From positions 1 to 37,365 of the forward strand of contig PWWP01000066.1 of assembly GCA_003562075.1 (NCBI GenBank): a DNA stretch of 37,365 nucleotides, in the 5' to 3' direction. Shown here piece after piece: positions 9,142-16,741 of the stretch; position 1 is the first letter of the stretch; the number at the start of each line of letters is the position of its first letter. Made by a program: the position numbers and the translations under genes. The notes below the pieces were generated by a model. The model was not told the origin of the DNA. It was given only the letters and a program-made list of their open reading frames with translations, and searched no databases. This DNA is from Gemmatimonadota bacterium. Its GTDB lineage: Bacteria; Gemmatimonadota; Gemmatimonadetes; Longimicrobiales; Gaopeijiaceae.

Positions 9142-9203
9142 CCGGTGGATCTCCGTTTGGGGAGGGCGTTCATTGGGCCAAGATGCCGGGTCCTTTCCCG
9201 TTT

Positions 9204-9300
9204 CTCAACTTGGGCCTCAGCCCGTTTCAAGACCCGAGCCTCAACTTGGGCCTCAACCCGTTGCACAACCCGACCCTCGCCTGGGCCCTCAACTCGGGTC
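9204..9300. repeat. 36-bp tandem repeat, about 2.7 units
   Basis: Three units begin at 9204, 9240 and 9276 with CTCAACTTGGGCCTCA, CTCAACTTGGGCCTCA and the degenerate CTCGCCTGGGCCCTCA. The first two are identical over this 16-bp core and the interval is exactly 36 bp each time. The array fills most of the gap between the universal stress gene and the TRIC gene; its last unit runs across the TRIC stop codon (9289-9291). Confidence 0.75.
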
Positions 9301-9906
9301 CCGGGGGAGACGGAAGACGGGAAGGCGAAGCCCCTTCATGATGGCCAGGAGGCGGAGAGTCACCACCGAGAGCATTCCCAACACCGCAGCCACTCCCGGG
9401 GGCAACCCCAGCGCAGACAGGAGGAGGTAGACCAGGATCCCGGCGATGGCAGCGGTGGCGTAGATGTCGCGGCGGAGAATGAGAGGCACCTGGGCCGTCA
9501 GGACGTCCCGGAGAACGCCACCGGCCACCCCGGTCATCGTCCCCATGAGAACGATGATGAGGATCCCCAGCCCGACTCCCTCGGCAATCTGGGCTCCAGC
9601 CACGGCAAAGAGCCCCAGCCCCAGGGCATCAGCCACCAGGAGAGCCCGCCCCGGCGGCTCCCGCAAGCGAACATACGCCAGGGTAAAACCGGCGGCGGCC
9701 AGGATGACCACCAGGTAGGTGGGATCGTCGATCCAGAAGATGGGGTGTCGATCCAGGAGAAGGTCCCGGAGCGTTCCCCCACCAATGGCCGTGATGGCGG
9801 CGATGACGAGAACTCCAAAGAGATCCAGCCCCTTTCGGCCTGCGGCCAGGGCGCCGCTGATGGCGAAGACGGCCACGCCCAGAAGATCCAGTATGTAGAG
9901 GAGCAT
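9289..9906 (-). CDS. TRIC-type (UPF0126/YicG) cation channel family protein
   Basis: A 205-aa membrane protein with the two-fold repeated architecture of the bacterial TRIC family: each half carries a Gly-rich helix break, AITAIGGGTLRDLLL in the first and MGTMTGVAGGVLRDVL in the second, followed by further hydrophobic helices (about seven in all). Prokaryotic TRIC proteins form homotrimeric monovalent-cation channels; some were first annotated as glycine transporters, so substrate is uncertain. The chosen ATG has GGAG five bases upstream and begins right at the first helix (MLLYILDLLGVAVFAISG); a TTG 24 codons upstream would add a hydrophilic, implausible leader. The C-terminal codons lie in the first bases of a 36-bp tandem repeat. 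Possibly co-transcribed with the downstream universal stress gene. Confidence 0.9.
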   Translation of the reverse strand: MLLYILDLLGVAVFAISGALAAGRKGLDLFGVLVIAAITAIGGGTLRDLLLDRHPIFWIDDPTYLVVILAAAGFTLAYVRLREPPGRALLVADALGLGLFAVAGAQIAEGVGLGILIIVLMGTMTGVAGGVLRDVLTAQVPLILRRDIYATAAIAGILVYLLLSALGLPPGVAAVLGMLSVVTLRLLAIMKGLRLPVFRLPRDPS

Positions 9907-10284
9907 GTACGCTCCATCAGGATGATGGGGGAAAGAGTCGAACACCCCGTCAGGAGCCGGGGTGTCCACGACAGCCAACCCTCTCCCGGTCTCGGAGTTT
10001 CTCCAGCGTCGCCCCCTGCACGACTTCGGTCAACACGTGTGTGCGGGACCTTTCGCCGAAGACTCCTTCGACTACCAACGTCCAGGACTCCCTCGACTCC
10101 CGACGTTTCAGCTGAAACGCCAACGGACAGGGCACCGGTAGGGCCTGGCGGCCTCAGTATTATAATGTATTCATTATAAAATCCTCCTGGATCGGGCAGT
10201 ACCACAAGAAAATCCTGGCGCAGCACCATTTCAGGAGTGAATCCTGGGAAAGGTTGTCCTCTCTCTCCCTTTTCTGGAGGAATC
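9907..10284. promoter_or_regulatory. Palindrome-rich leader upstream of cytochrome c gene
   Basis: A 378-bp gap between TRIC (minus) and the diheme cytochrome (plus). It contains a 25-bp direct repeat (GACTCCTTCGACTACCAACGT at 10061 and its variant at 10086, 17 or more of about 20 positions shared), a perfect 16-bp palindrome CGTTTCAGCTGAAACG (10104-10119), and a perfect 8-4-8 AT-rich inverted repeat TTATAATGTATTCATTATAA (10160-10179) that includes a consensus -10 hexamer TATAAT at 10161-10166. AATCCT also recurs at 10180, 10211 and 10240, close to 30 bp apart. The AT-rich palindrome is conspicuous in this G+C-rich DNA and probably is an operator over the cytochrome promoter. I saw no good -35. 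Confidence 0.6.
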
Positions 10285-11256
10285 ATGTCGGTACGGCGCA
10301 TGGCGGTTCGCTCGGTGGTGGTGGCGGTAGCGGCCCTTCTCCTGGCCGGCGGAGGCTTTGTCCTCTGGGCCTCGATCTCGACGGAACGCTCCATGGCACG
10401 CGCCATCGACACCCACGAGGTGGACTTCCCCGTCCCCTTCCCCCTGGACCCCGAGGAGGTGTCCCAGGAAGGGCTCACGGAGGAGGAAGCCCGGGCGGTG
10501 GCTCTGGAACGGGCCCAGGCGCGGGGTCGCCACCTGGTGGAGGCGCGGTACGCCTGCGCCGAGTGTCACGGAAGCGACTATGGGGGCGGGGTGATGGTGG
10601 ATGCCTTCCCCATTGGTCGCCTCCTGGGTCCGAACCTGACCCGGGGAGAAGGGGGGATCACGGGGGGCTACACGGTGGCGGACTGGGACCGGATCGTCCG
10701 CCACGGAGTCCGACCCGACGGCCGCCCGGCAATCATGCCCTCCGAGGACTTCCTCCTCATGTCGGACCAGGAACTCTCGGACATCATCGCCTACCTGGAG
10801 TCGGTCCCGCCGGTGGACAACGAGGTTCCGCCATCCCGCCTCGGCCCCCTGGGACGGGTCCTGGTGGCCCGGGGGGAAATCGTCTTCTCTGCTGACCTCA
10901 TCGGCCCTCACGACACGCCCCACCCCGTCCTCCCGCCCCCCGCCGAGGTCTCGGTGGAGTTCGGCCGCCACCTGGCCGGCGTCTGCACGGGGTGCCACGG
11001 GATGCAACTCACCGGGGGTCGGATTGCCGGTGGCGATCCGTCCTGGGTCCCGGCGGCGGACCTGACCCCCTCAGGCCTGGACGGGTGGGACTACGCCGAC
11101 TTCCGCCTGGCCATGTTGGAGAACCGCCGCCCCGATGGCTCGGAAATCCGGGAACCCATGACCTTCGTCAGTCCCTTTGCTCAGAACATGACGGAGGTGG
11201 AGATGCAGGCCCTCTGGGTGTACCTCCAATCCCTCCCCTCGTCCAGCATGGAGTAG
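10285..11256 (+). CDS. Membrane-anchored diheme cytochrome c
   Basis: A 323-aa c-type cytochrome with one N-terminal membrane anchor or uncleaved signal (about 9-31), so the heme domains face the periplasm. Two heme-binding motifs are present: CAECH at 91-95 and CTGCH at 234-238, each in its own cytochrome c domain. Candidate axial methionines follow each, Met151 (AIMPSEDF) and a Met in PMTFVSPFAQNMT near the end. The start is the ATG with GGAGG five bases upstream (10274-10280); an in-frame ATG-like extension to 10237 lacks a site. This organisation resembles cytochrome subunits of membrane dehydrogenases (alcohol/gluconate type), but no partner dehydrogenase lies next to it. Probable role: electron transfer between a periplasmic donor and a terminal oxidase. 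Expression is likely governed by the 8-4-8 palindrome 106 bp upstream. Confidence 0.92.
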   Translation: MSVRRMAVRSVVVAVAALLLAGGGFVLWASISTERSMARAIDTHEVDFPVPFPLDPEEVSQEGLTEEEARAVALERAQARGRHLVEARYACAECHGSDYGGGVMVDAFPIGRLLGPNLTRGEGGITGGYTVADWDRIVRHGVRPDGRPAIMPSEDFLLMSDQELSDIIAYLESVPPVDNEVPPSRLGPLGRVLVARGEIVFSADLIGPHDTPHPVLPPPAEVSVEFGRHLAGVCTGCHGMQLTGGRIAGGDPSWVPAADLTPSGLDGWDYADFRLAMLENRRPDGSEIREPMTFVSPFAQNMTEVEMQALWVYLQSLPSSSME

Positions 11257-11305
11257 GCTCCCGGGCTCCGGCCGGCGCGAGCAGCTCGGCAGGCGGGGCG
11301 CTGCC

Positions 11306-11983
11306 TCAGCCGCCCAGGTGAGCCGGGATGGGGTTCTGGGGTCGTTCGCCATCCCAGAGGATGGAGATGATCCACCAACGGCCCTCGTCCCAGAGGAGCT
11401 GGAAGGAATTCACTCCCCGGGAGTAGGGCTCAGGGTCATCGGCGGCTCTCCGGGAGGCGTACGCGCTGAACCGATGGACCATGTGTCCGAACTCGTCCTG
11501 GTTGTAGCCCAGCTCCAGGTCGAAGAACCCATTCTCCACGAAGTTCGGCCCTACCCGCTCCACGAAATCCTCCGGGCTCATGACGGTGTGGGCCGCCTCC
11601 CCCTCCTCGTCCGTCCGCATGGAGATGAGCTGCCCCGAGGGGTGCATGAGGTAGTGGAAGAGCTCCCAGTCCCGGGGGGCTCCGGCAGGCCCGGAAATGG
11701 AGGCGTACAGACCCTCGATGACGGCGTCCACGGAGGTGGCGTCCACCGTGGCCACATCCACGTCGGCAGCCGTCAGCGATTGGGCGGCGCCATCCGCCGG
11801 GGCCAGGCAGAGGGCCAGCCCCAGGGCGGCGGCCGTAATCCAGCGCAACACAGAAACGTCCGACCCACTCGCGGGACCAAGGGCCCACCGACTGCCGGGC
11901 CGGAGAGCCCCCCGGGGCGCGGGCGTTCGGACGATGGGGCGCTGACGGCCCAGACCAGAGGAGAGTGGAGAATGTGGGTTCAT
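11306..11983 (-). CDS. Secreted NTF2-like (SnoaL/DUF4440-type) protein
   Basis: A protein of about 225 aa, with a hydrophobic stretch (WITAAALGLALCLAPADGAAQ) that looks like a signal peptide preceding the mature domain. The domain has the NTF2-like pattern: AVIEGLYASISGPAGAPRDW, then LMHPSGQLI, VMSPEDFVERVGP, and a C-terminal strand series ending FQLLWDEGRWWIISILWDGE. Such proteins form small alpha+beta cones and many are non-enzymatic; no catalytic residues can be named. The start is uncertain: the ATG at 11983 leaves a long basic n-region of about 45 residues, while a GTG at 11851 would start directly at the signal peptide but has a poor ribosome site. It converges on the cytochrome gene with a 49-bp gap and diverges from the ArsR operon. 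Confidence 0.8.
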   Translation of the reverse strand: MNPHSPLSSGLGRQRPIVRTPAPRGALRPGSRWALGPASGSDVSVLRWITAAALGLALCLAPADGAAQSLTAADVDVATVDATSVDAVIEGLYASISGPAGAPRDWELFHYLMHPSGQLISMRTDEEGEAAHTVMSPEDFVERVGPNFVENGFFDLELGYNQDEFGHMVHRFSAYASRRAADDPEPYSRGVNSFQLLWDEGRWWIISILWDGERPQNPIPAHLGG

Positions 11984-12159
11984 GGCTGACGGGTTCGTGG
12001 AGGGGAAAAGGAGATGGCAGGGCTTCACCTCCCCACTCTGGGACGGAAAGCTCCTCCTGTCCAGCCGAGCAGGCCTGGCGGGAGGGTCAGCCCAGACGGT
12101 CGGGGACTGACCCCGCGAATCCGATGATTCGGCCCTCCATTGGCGTCCACCCCCCAGTC

Positions 12160-12186
12160 ACTTAGGTATTGACCTAAGTATATAAT
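12160..12186 (+). promoter_or_regulatory. Operator palindrome and -10 of the arsR-like/SRPBCC/tex operon
   Basis: A perfect 8-4-8 inverted repeat ACTTAGGTATTGACCTAAGT (12160-12179) lies immediately before a consensus -10 hexamer TATAAT (12181-12186), 17 bp upstream of the ArsR-type start codon. The arrangement is typical of autorepression by the first gene. No convincing -35 is seen, so the promoter may be weak. With a start site about 7 nt after the -10, the leader would be about 11 nt and has no Shine-Dalgarno sequence, suggesting a leaderless or nearly leaderless message. Confidence 0.75.
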
Positions 12187-12203
12187 CGCCCCATCCTATC
12201 TAC

Positions 12204-12599
12204 ATGCGACGCCCCGACCACCCAGACGAGCCTCCTCGAGTCAGGAAGTCACCCCATCCGCCTGCCCTTGTGGAAGACCAGGTATCCGGGATCTTTCGGG
12301 CCCTGGGGAATCCCACCCGCCGTCAGGTGGTGGAGGCGCTGGTCCATGGACCCGCCTCGGTCTCAGACCTGGCCGAGCCCCATGGGATGGCCCTCCCCTC
12401 CTTCCTCCAGCACCTGAAGGTGTTGGAAGAGGCAGGGGGGGTTCGATCGGAAAAGGAAGGGCGAATCCGGACCTTTGAGCTCGTGCCGGACCGGCTGAAT
12501 TCGGTGGAAGGTTGGCTCCAGCGCCAGCGTTTCCACTGGGAGTCCCGCCTGGATCGCTTTGACGCATACGTCCGAAAACTCAGTGAGGAGGAGAGATGA
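12204..12599 (+). CDS. ArsR-family winged-helix repressor
   Basis: A 131-aa HTH regulator. The winged helix-turn-helix spans about 26-95: [19 protein letters not shown], then the recognition region [20 protein letters not shown] with the family's HLKVLEEAG continuation, and a wing ([19 protein letters not shown]). The metal-binding ELCVCDL-type cysteines of true arsenic/cadmium sensors are absent, so this is the non-metal subgroup that usually sits beside an SRPBCC (AHSA1-like) gene, as it does here. It presumably represses its own operon through the 8-4-8 palindrome upstream. The ATG has no Shine-Dalgarno sequence; about 20 poorly conserved residues precede the domain, so a later start is possible. 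Its stop overlaps the SRPBCC start by 4 bp (ATGA). Confidence 0.92.
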   Translation: MRRPDHPDEPPRVRKSPHPPALVEDQVSGIFRALGNPTRRQVVEALVHGPASVSDLAEPHGMALPSFLQHLKVLEEAGGVRSEKEGRIRTFELVPDRLNSVEGWLQRQRFHWESRLDRFDAYVRKLSEEER

Positions 12600-13087
12600 C
12601 CAGATCTGCCATTCGACCGCCCGATCCTGACCTGGACCTGGTTCTGGAACGGGTGGTGGACGTCCCAACCCGTCTGGTCTGGGCCGCCTGGACCCAACCC
12701 CAGCACCTTCGTGAGTGGTTCGTCCCCCGCCCCTGGACGGTGGCTGATTGCGAAATCGATCTCCGGCCCGGTGGGATCTTCCGGACCGTAATGCGCTCCC
12801 CTGATGGGGAGGACCATCCCGATGTGGGTTGTCTCCTGGAGGTGATCCCGGAACGGAGGCTCACCATGACCGACGCCCTCCTTCCCGGATTCCGTCCAGC
12901 CAGGAACCCTGGCCTGGGCTTTACGGCCATCATCAACATGGAGCCGGAAGGGGAAGGAACCCGGTACAATGCCACCGCCTTGCATCAGGACCGGGAGGGG
13001 CGGGTCCGTCACGAGAAGATGGGCTTCCACGAGGGCTGGGGAACGGCCCTGGACCAACTGGTCGATTACATGCAGGGGATGGAGTGA
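12596..13087 (+). CDS. SRPBCC/AHSA1-like domain protein
   Basis: A 163-aa START-like (SRPBCC, AHSA1 subfamily) protein, a helix-grip fold with a hydrophobic ligand cavity. Typical signatures: [20 protein letters not shown], then [25 protein letters not shown], and the C-terminal helix [17 protein letters not shown]. The family has no universal enzymatic activity, and many members are encoded with an ArsR-type repressor, as here. Translationally coupled on both sides: ATGA with the regulator, GTGA with tex. Inference: ligand binding by this protein and/or the repressor tunes the operon; the ligand is unknown. A second, longer SRPBCC protein occurs at 27.6 kb but is not closely similar by eye. 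Confidence 0.9.
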   Translation: MTRSAIRPPDPDLDLVLERVVDVPTRLVWAAWTQPQHLREWFVPRPWTVADCEIDLRPGGIFRTVMRSPDGEDHPDVGCLLEVIPERRLTMTDALLPGFRPARNPGLGFTAIINMEPEGEGTRYNATALHQDREGRVRHEKMGFHEGWGTALDQLVDYMQGME

Positions 13088-15249
13088 ATACACAGGACCT
13101 GACCCGCCGTGTCGCCTCCGAGCTGGGGTTGGCCCTGAACAAGGTGGAGGGGGCACTGGCCCTCTTCCAGGAGGGCGCCACCCTGCCCTTTGTCGCCCGC
13201 TACCGGAAGGAAGCCACCGGGGGTCTGGATGAGATCCAGCTCCGGGACGTCCGGGATCGGGCCGCCTATGTGGAGGAGTTGGAGGACCGGCGCGCCACCA
13301 TCCTGGACTCGGTGGCGGAACAGGAGAAGCTGACCCCGTCGCTGGAGAAGGCCATCAGGGCAGCCGACACGAAACAGGCACTGGAAGACCTCTACCTCCC
13401 CTACCGCCCCAAGCGTCGAACCCGGGGCATCATGGCACAGGAGCGGGGGCTGGGTCCCCTGGCCAATTTGATCTGGGGCGGCCAAGCCCACGACGGCAAG
13501 ATCCGGAAGGAGGCCAAGGGTTTCGTGGACCCTGCACGGGACGTTCCGGACCTGGACGCCGCCCTCCAGGGAGCTCGGGACATTCTGGCTGAGCGAGTGG
13601 CTGAGGATGCCGGCCTCCGGCGACGGGTTCGGGAGCTGGTCCGGCGGGAGGGGATGGTGGTCTCCCGGGCCGCCCGGAGGAAGAAGGAGGATCCGGCGGC
13701 CGCTCGCTTCAAGGACTACTTCGACCACCGGGAGCCGGTCCGACGGATCCCCTCCCACCGCATGCTGGCCATCCGCCGTGGCGAGGCGGAAGGTGCCCTG
13801 AAGTGGAGCATCGAGGGCCCGGAGGAGGCCATCCTGCGGGAGGTGGAACGGGTGACGCTTGGACGTCGTGCTGCCAGAGACACCCTCCGGGAGGTGGCGG
13901 ACGATACCACTCGGCGGGTCCTGGGGCCCTCGGTGGCGTCGGAGGTGGCGGGTGAGCTCAAGGATGAGGCTGAGGCCGAAGCCATCCGGGTCTTTGGCGA
14001 GAACCTGGAACAGCTCCTTCTTCAGCCCCCTGCCGGGGAGCGGGCCGTCCTGGGGTTGGATCCCGGCTTCCGGACCGGGGTGAAGGCAGCCATGGTCTCA
14101 GCCACCGGGAAGGTGCTGGACACCGCCACCCTCTACCTCCACCAGCCGGAAGCCTTCGCCGCGACGCTGACCGGGTTGGTCGAGCGGCACGCCCCCGAGC
14201 TCATCGCCGTAGGAAACGGGACGGCGTCCCGAGAGACGGACCGGGCCGTCCGGAACGCCCTCGAGGCGCTGGGATCCGGGTCCCGGAACGACCCCCCATC
14301 CCCTTCGGTGGTCATGGTGAATGAGGCCGGCGCCTCCGTCTATTCGGCCTCGGAGCTGGCCCGGGACGAGCTCCCGGGTATGGACGTCTCCCTCCGGGGC
14401 GCTGTCTCCATCGCCCGGCGACTCCAGGACCCCCTGGCCGAGCTCGTCAAGATCGATCCCCGCTCCATCGGGGTGGGCCAGTACCAGCACGATGTCCACC
14501 AACCCAGCCTCCGGAAGCGTCTGGACGAGACCGTGGAGCTCTGTGTGAACCGGGTGGGGGTGGAGGTGAACACGGCCTCGGCACCCCTGCTGGCCTATGT
14601 GGCGGGCATCGGCCCATCCCTGGCTCGGGGGATCGTGGAGAAGCGAGAGGCGGAAGAGAAGCTCCGTTCCCGGCAACAGCTTCTGGAGGTGCCCCGTCTC
14701 GGGCCCAAGGCGTTCCAACAGGCCGCCGGCTTCATCCGGATCCGGGGCGGGGCCCACCCCCTGGATGCCACGGCCGTCCACCCAGAGCGATACGAGCTGG
14801 TGGAGGAGATGGCCCGGGAGCTGGGCCGGGCGGTGGCCGACCTGGTGGAAGACCAGGACGCCGTGGGCCAGCTGGAGTCACGTCTGGACCGATACATCTC
14901 CGGTGATGTGGGTCGGCCCACCCTGGAGGACATCCTGGAGGAGCTTCGGCGGCCCGGGCGCGACCCCCGGGAGGCCTTCCAGGCCCCAGCCTTCCGGGAG
15001 GACGTGAAGGAACCCAAGGACCTGAAGCCAGGCATGCGTCTCCAGGGGGTGGTCACCAATGTGGTGGCCTTCGGAGCCTTCGTCGACGTAGGCGTGCATC
15101 AGGACGGACTGGTGCACATCTCCGAGCTGGCCAACCGATTCGTGAAGGACCCGGCCGAGATCGTCCGAGTGGGCCAGCGCGTCACGGTGACGGTCCTGAA
15201 GGTGGAACTGGACCGGAACCGGATCGCCCTCTCCATGAAGGAGGGGTAG
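13084..15249 (+). CDS. tex: Tex-family RNA-binding transcription accessory protein
   Basis: A 721-aa homologue of Tex, a conserved nucleic-acid-binding protein linked to transcription and stress/toxin gene expression. Domains in order: helical N-terminal region ([11 protein letters not shown] to [15 protein letters not shown]), YqgF/RNase H-like domain opening [18 protein letters not shown] near residue 323, helix-hairpin-helix region with [20 protein letters not shown] and [18 protein letters not shown], and a C-terminal S1 RNA-binding domain from [20 protein letters not shown] to the end (IALSMKEG). Length fits the family. The start is the GTG overlapping the SRPBCC stop (GTGA), giving the usual Tex N-terminus; the frame stays open far upstream inside the SRPBCC gene but that part is not Tex-like. 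Being third in an ArsR-controlled operon is unusual for what is normally a housekeeping gene. Confidence 0.96.
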   Translation: MNTQDLTRRVASELGLALNKVEGALALFQEGATLPFVARYRKEATGGLDEIQLRDVRDRAAYVEELEDRRATILDSVAEQEKLTPSLEKAIRAADTKQALEDLYLPYRPKRRTRGIMAQERGLGPLANLIWGGQAHDGKIRKEAKGFVDPARDVPDLDAALQGARDILAERVAEDAGLRRRVRELVRREGMVVSRAARRKKEDPAAARFKDYFDHREPVRRIPSHRMLAIRRGEAEGALKWSIEGPEEAILREVERVTLGRRAARDTLREVADDTTRRVLGPSVASEVAGELKDEAEAEAIRVFGENLEQLLLQPPAGERAVLGLDPGFRTGVKAAMVSATGKVLDTATLYLHQPEAFAATLTGLVERHAPELIAVGNGTASRETDRAVRNALEALGSGSRNDPPSPSVVMVNEAGASVYSASELARDELPGMDVSLRGAVSIARRLQDPLAELVKIDPRSIGVGQYQHDVHQPSLRKRLDETVELCVNRVGVEVNTASAPLLAYVAGIGPSLARGIVEKREAEEKLRSRQQLLEVPRLGPKAFQQAAGFIRIRGGAHPLDATAVHPERYELVEEMARELGRAVADLVEDQDAVGQLESRLDRYISGDVGRPTLEDILEELRRPGRDPREAFQAPAFREDVKEPKDLKPGMRLQGVVTNVVAFGAFVDVGVHQDGLVHISELANRFVKDPAEIVRVGQRVTVTVLKVELDRNRIALSMKEG

Positions 15250-15344
15250 GTAGTATCCACGGAAAGGTGGGAGGAGGGCACCGGCAGAAACGTTGAGCGG
15301 TCCACCGCTACTCCCGAGGACGGGCCGATGGAGATCGAGGGGGC

Positions 15345-15375
15345 GGCCCAGGCTGGCGCTCCGCCAGCCTGGGCC
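15345..15375 (+). terminator. Strong hairpin after tex
   Basis: A perfect 14-bp stem, GGCCCAGGCTGGCG (15345-15358) and CGCCAGCCTGGGCC (15362-15375), with a 3-nt loop, 95 bp downstream of the tex stop. There is no T-run after it, so it is a candidate terminator or transcript-stabilising structure for the arsR-SRPBCC-tex operon rather than a textbook intrinsic terminator. Confidence 0.6.
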
Positions 15376-15492
15376 ATAGGTTGGGCGTCATCCCGTTGAC
15401 AGACGCGCTGGCGTGACAGGCCGCCAAAGGGTGATTCTTCGTCCCCTACCTGTGCGATGCCGTCTCCCAGTCCCCTTACAGGAGTGGATGTT

Positions 15493-16665
15493 ATGCCCCA
15501 TGCCCTGGCCCCCTGCCGCTGGTCGTCCCTGGCCTCACCCCTTGCCGCCGCCCTTCTGATCCTCGCTCTGGCCCTGACGGGATGCGCAGAGCCCCCCGCC
15601 GAGACCGAGCCGGGGGACGATGTGGCCGAGACCCAGGAACCCGACGACGTCTACGCCGCGTTCATGGCCAACCTGGCGGCCGTCTGTGGCCAGGCCTTCG
15701 AAGGGGAGGTCCTGGATGCGCCGGACACCGATGACGCATTCAATCCCGGGGACCACATGATCATGCACATCCGGGAGTGCGCACCCGATGAGATCCGGGT
15801 CCCGGTCTGGATGGGGGACGATGCTTCCCGGACCTTCGTCTTCACCACCCACCCTCAGGGGCTGGACGTCCGGCATGACCATCGTCACTCCGATGGCCGT
15901 CCCGAGCCCAACACCCTCTACGGCGCCGCCAGCGCCCATCCCCCCATTGCCGAGGAGCCGCCGTCGGCTACCCGCATGGAGTTCAAGCGGGAGACGGAGG
16001 AAGGGGTCCGAACCGGATGGATCGCCGAATTCCTCCCCGACGAGGAGCTCTTCCTCTACGGGACGCAGCGGAATGGGGAATGGCGCCACCACTTCGAGTT
16101 CGACCTGAGCCAGACCGTGGACATCCCCGGCGATCCGTGGGGCTACCCGCCCCTGGGGACTGTGGCCGAACTGGGTGCGGAGCATCAGGCATTCTGGGAC
16201 AACCTGGCCCAGCACTGCGGACAGGCCTTCGGGGGCCAGCTCACCCGCCTCCCCGATGGAAGCGATGCCTTCACCGGCGAAGAGGACCTCATCGTCCACT
16301 TCCGGGAGTGCGAGGACCACCGCCTGAAGCTCCCCTTCCACATCGATGACGACCACTCCCGGACCTGGGTCTTCATGCGTACGACGGCCGGGATCGACCT
16401 GCGCCACGACCACCGGCTGGAGAATGGTGCCCCCGACCCCCAGAGCACCTGGTACGGTGCCCACACCTGGTCGGACGGGACGCCCAACATGCAGGAGTTC
16501 CTGCGGGAAGAGCTCCGGAATGGAGTGGAGACGGGATGGCGGGTGGAGATCCTCCCCGGGGAGCGCTACACCTACGGCACGATCCGGGACGGAGAGTGGA
16601 ACTTCCGGGCTGATTTCGATCTCAGCACCCCAGTAGATACGCCACCGGCACCCTGGGGCCACTGA
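15493..16665 (+). CDS. Lipoprotein with two copies of an unknown domain
   Basis: A 390-aa predicted lipoprotein: hydrophobic signal, then lipobox LTGC with Cys31, then an acidic linker. Two homologous halves follow, about 55-217 and 233-389. Both keep a Cys in CGQAF (Cys65, Cys242), a second Cys in REC (Cys96, Cys273), an SRT-aromatic-VF strand, the motif RHDHR (127-131 and 304-308), YGA, GV-TGW, LP-E, GEW and a final FDLS-VD-P-PWG. The conserved Cys pair suggests a disulfide in each domain. I recognise no characterised family; single-domain proteins with the same RHDHR and PAPWG pattern are, to my memory, annotated as hypothetical in other bacteria. The ATG at 15493 follows an AGGAG about nine bases upstream. 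It stands alone between two hairpins. Confidence 0.85.
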   Translation: MPHALAPCRWSSLASPLAAALLILALALTGCAEPPAETEPGDDVAETQEPDDVYAAFMANLAAVCGQAFEGEVLDAPDTDDAFNPGDHMIMHIRECAPDEIRVPVWMGDDASRTFVFTTHPQGLDVRHDHRHSDGRPEPNTLYGAASAHPPIAEEPPSATRMEFKRETEEGVRTGWIAEFLPDEELFLYGTQRNGEWRHHFEFDLSQTVDIPGDPWGYPPLGTVAELGAEHQAFWDNLAQHCGQAFGGQLTRLPDGSDAFTGEEDLIVHFRECEDHRLKLPFHIDDDHSRTWVFMRTTAGIDLRHDHRLENGAPDPQSTWYGAHTWSDGTPNMQEFLREELRNGVETGWRVEILPGERYTYGTIRDGEWNFRADFDLSTPVDTPPAPWGH

Positions 16666-16693
16666 CGTAAGAGGCTACTGACGGTAGGGACCA

Positions 16694-16739
16694 TCCCCCA
16701 GGCGCAAGGCTTCGTTCCGGAGCCCTGCGGCCTGGGGGA
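16694..16739. terminator. Bidirectional hairpin between convergent genes
   Basis: Outer perfect 10-bp stem TCCCCCAGGC (16694-16703) / GCCTGGGGGA (16730-16739), continued after a single-base bulge by GCA/TGC and, after one mismatch, GGCT/AGCC, closing on a 9-nt loop. It fills the 76-bp gap between the stops of the duplicated-domain lipoprotein and the convergent LLM oxidoreductase gene, so it can end both transcripts. No T-tract is present on either strand. Confidence 0.7.
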
Positions 16740-16741
16740 AG

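Noticed and set aside
12829-13083. Upstream extension of tex inside the SRPBCC gene
   Set aside because: The extra 85 residues are a frame-shifted shadow of the SRPBCC gene; the GTG at 13084 gives the normal Tex N-terminus.
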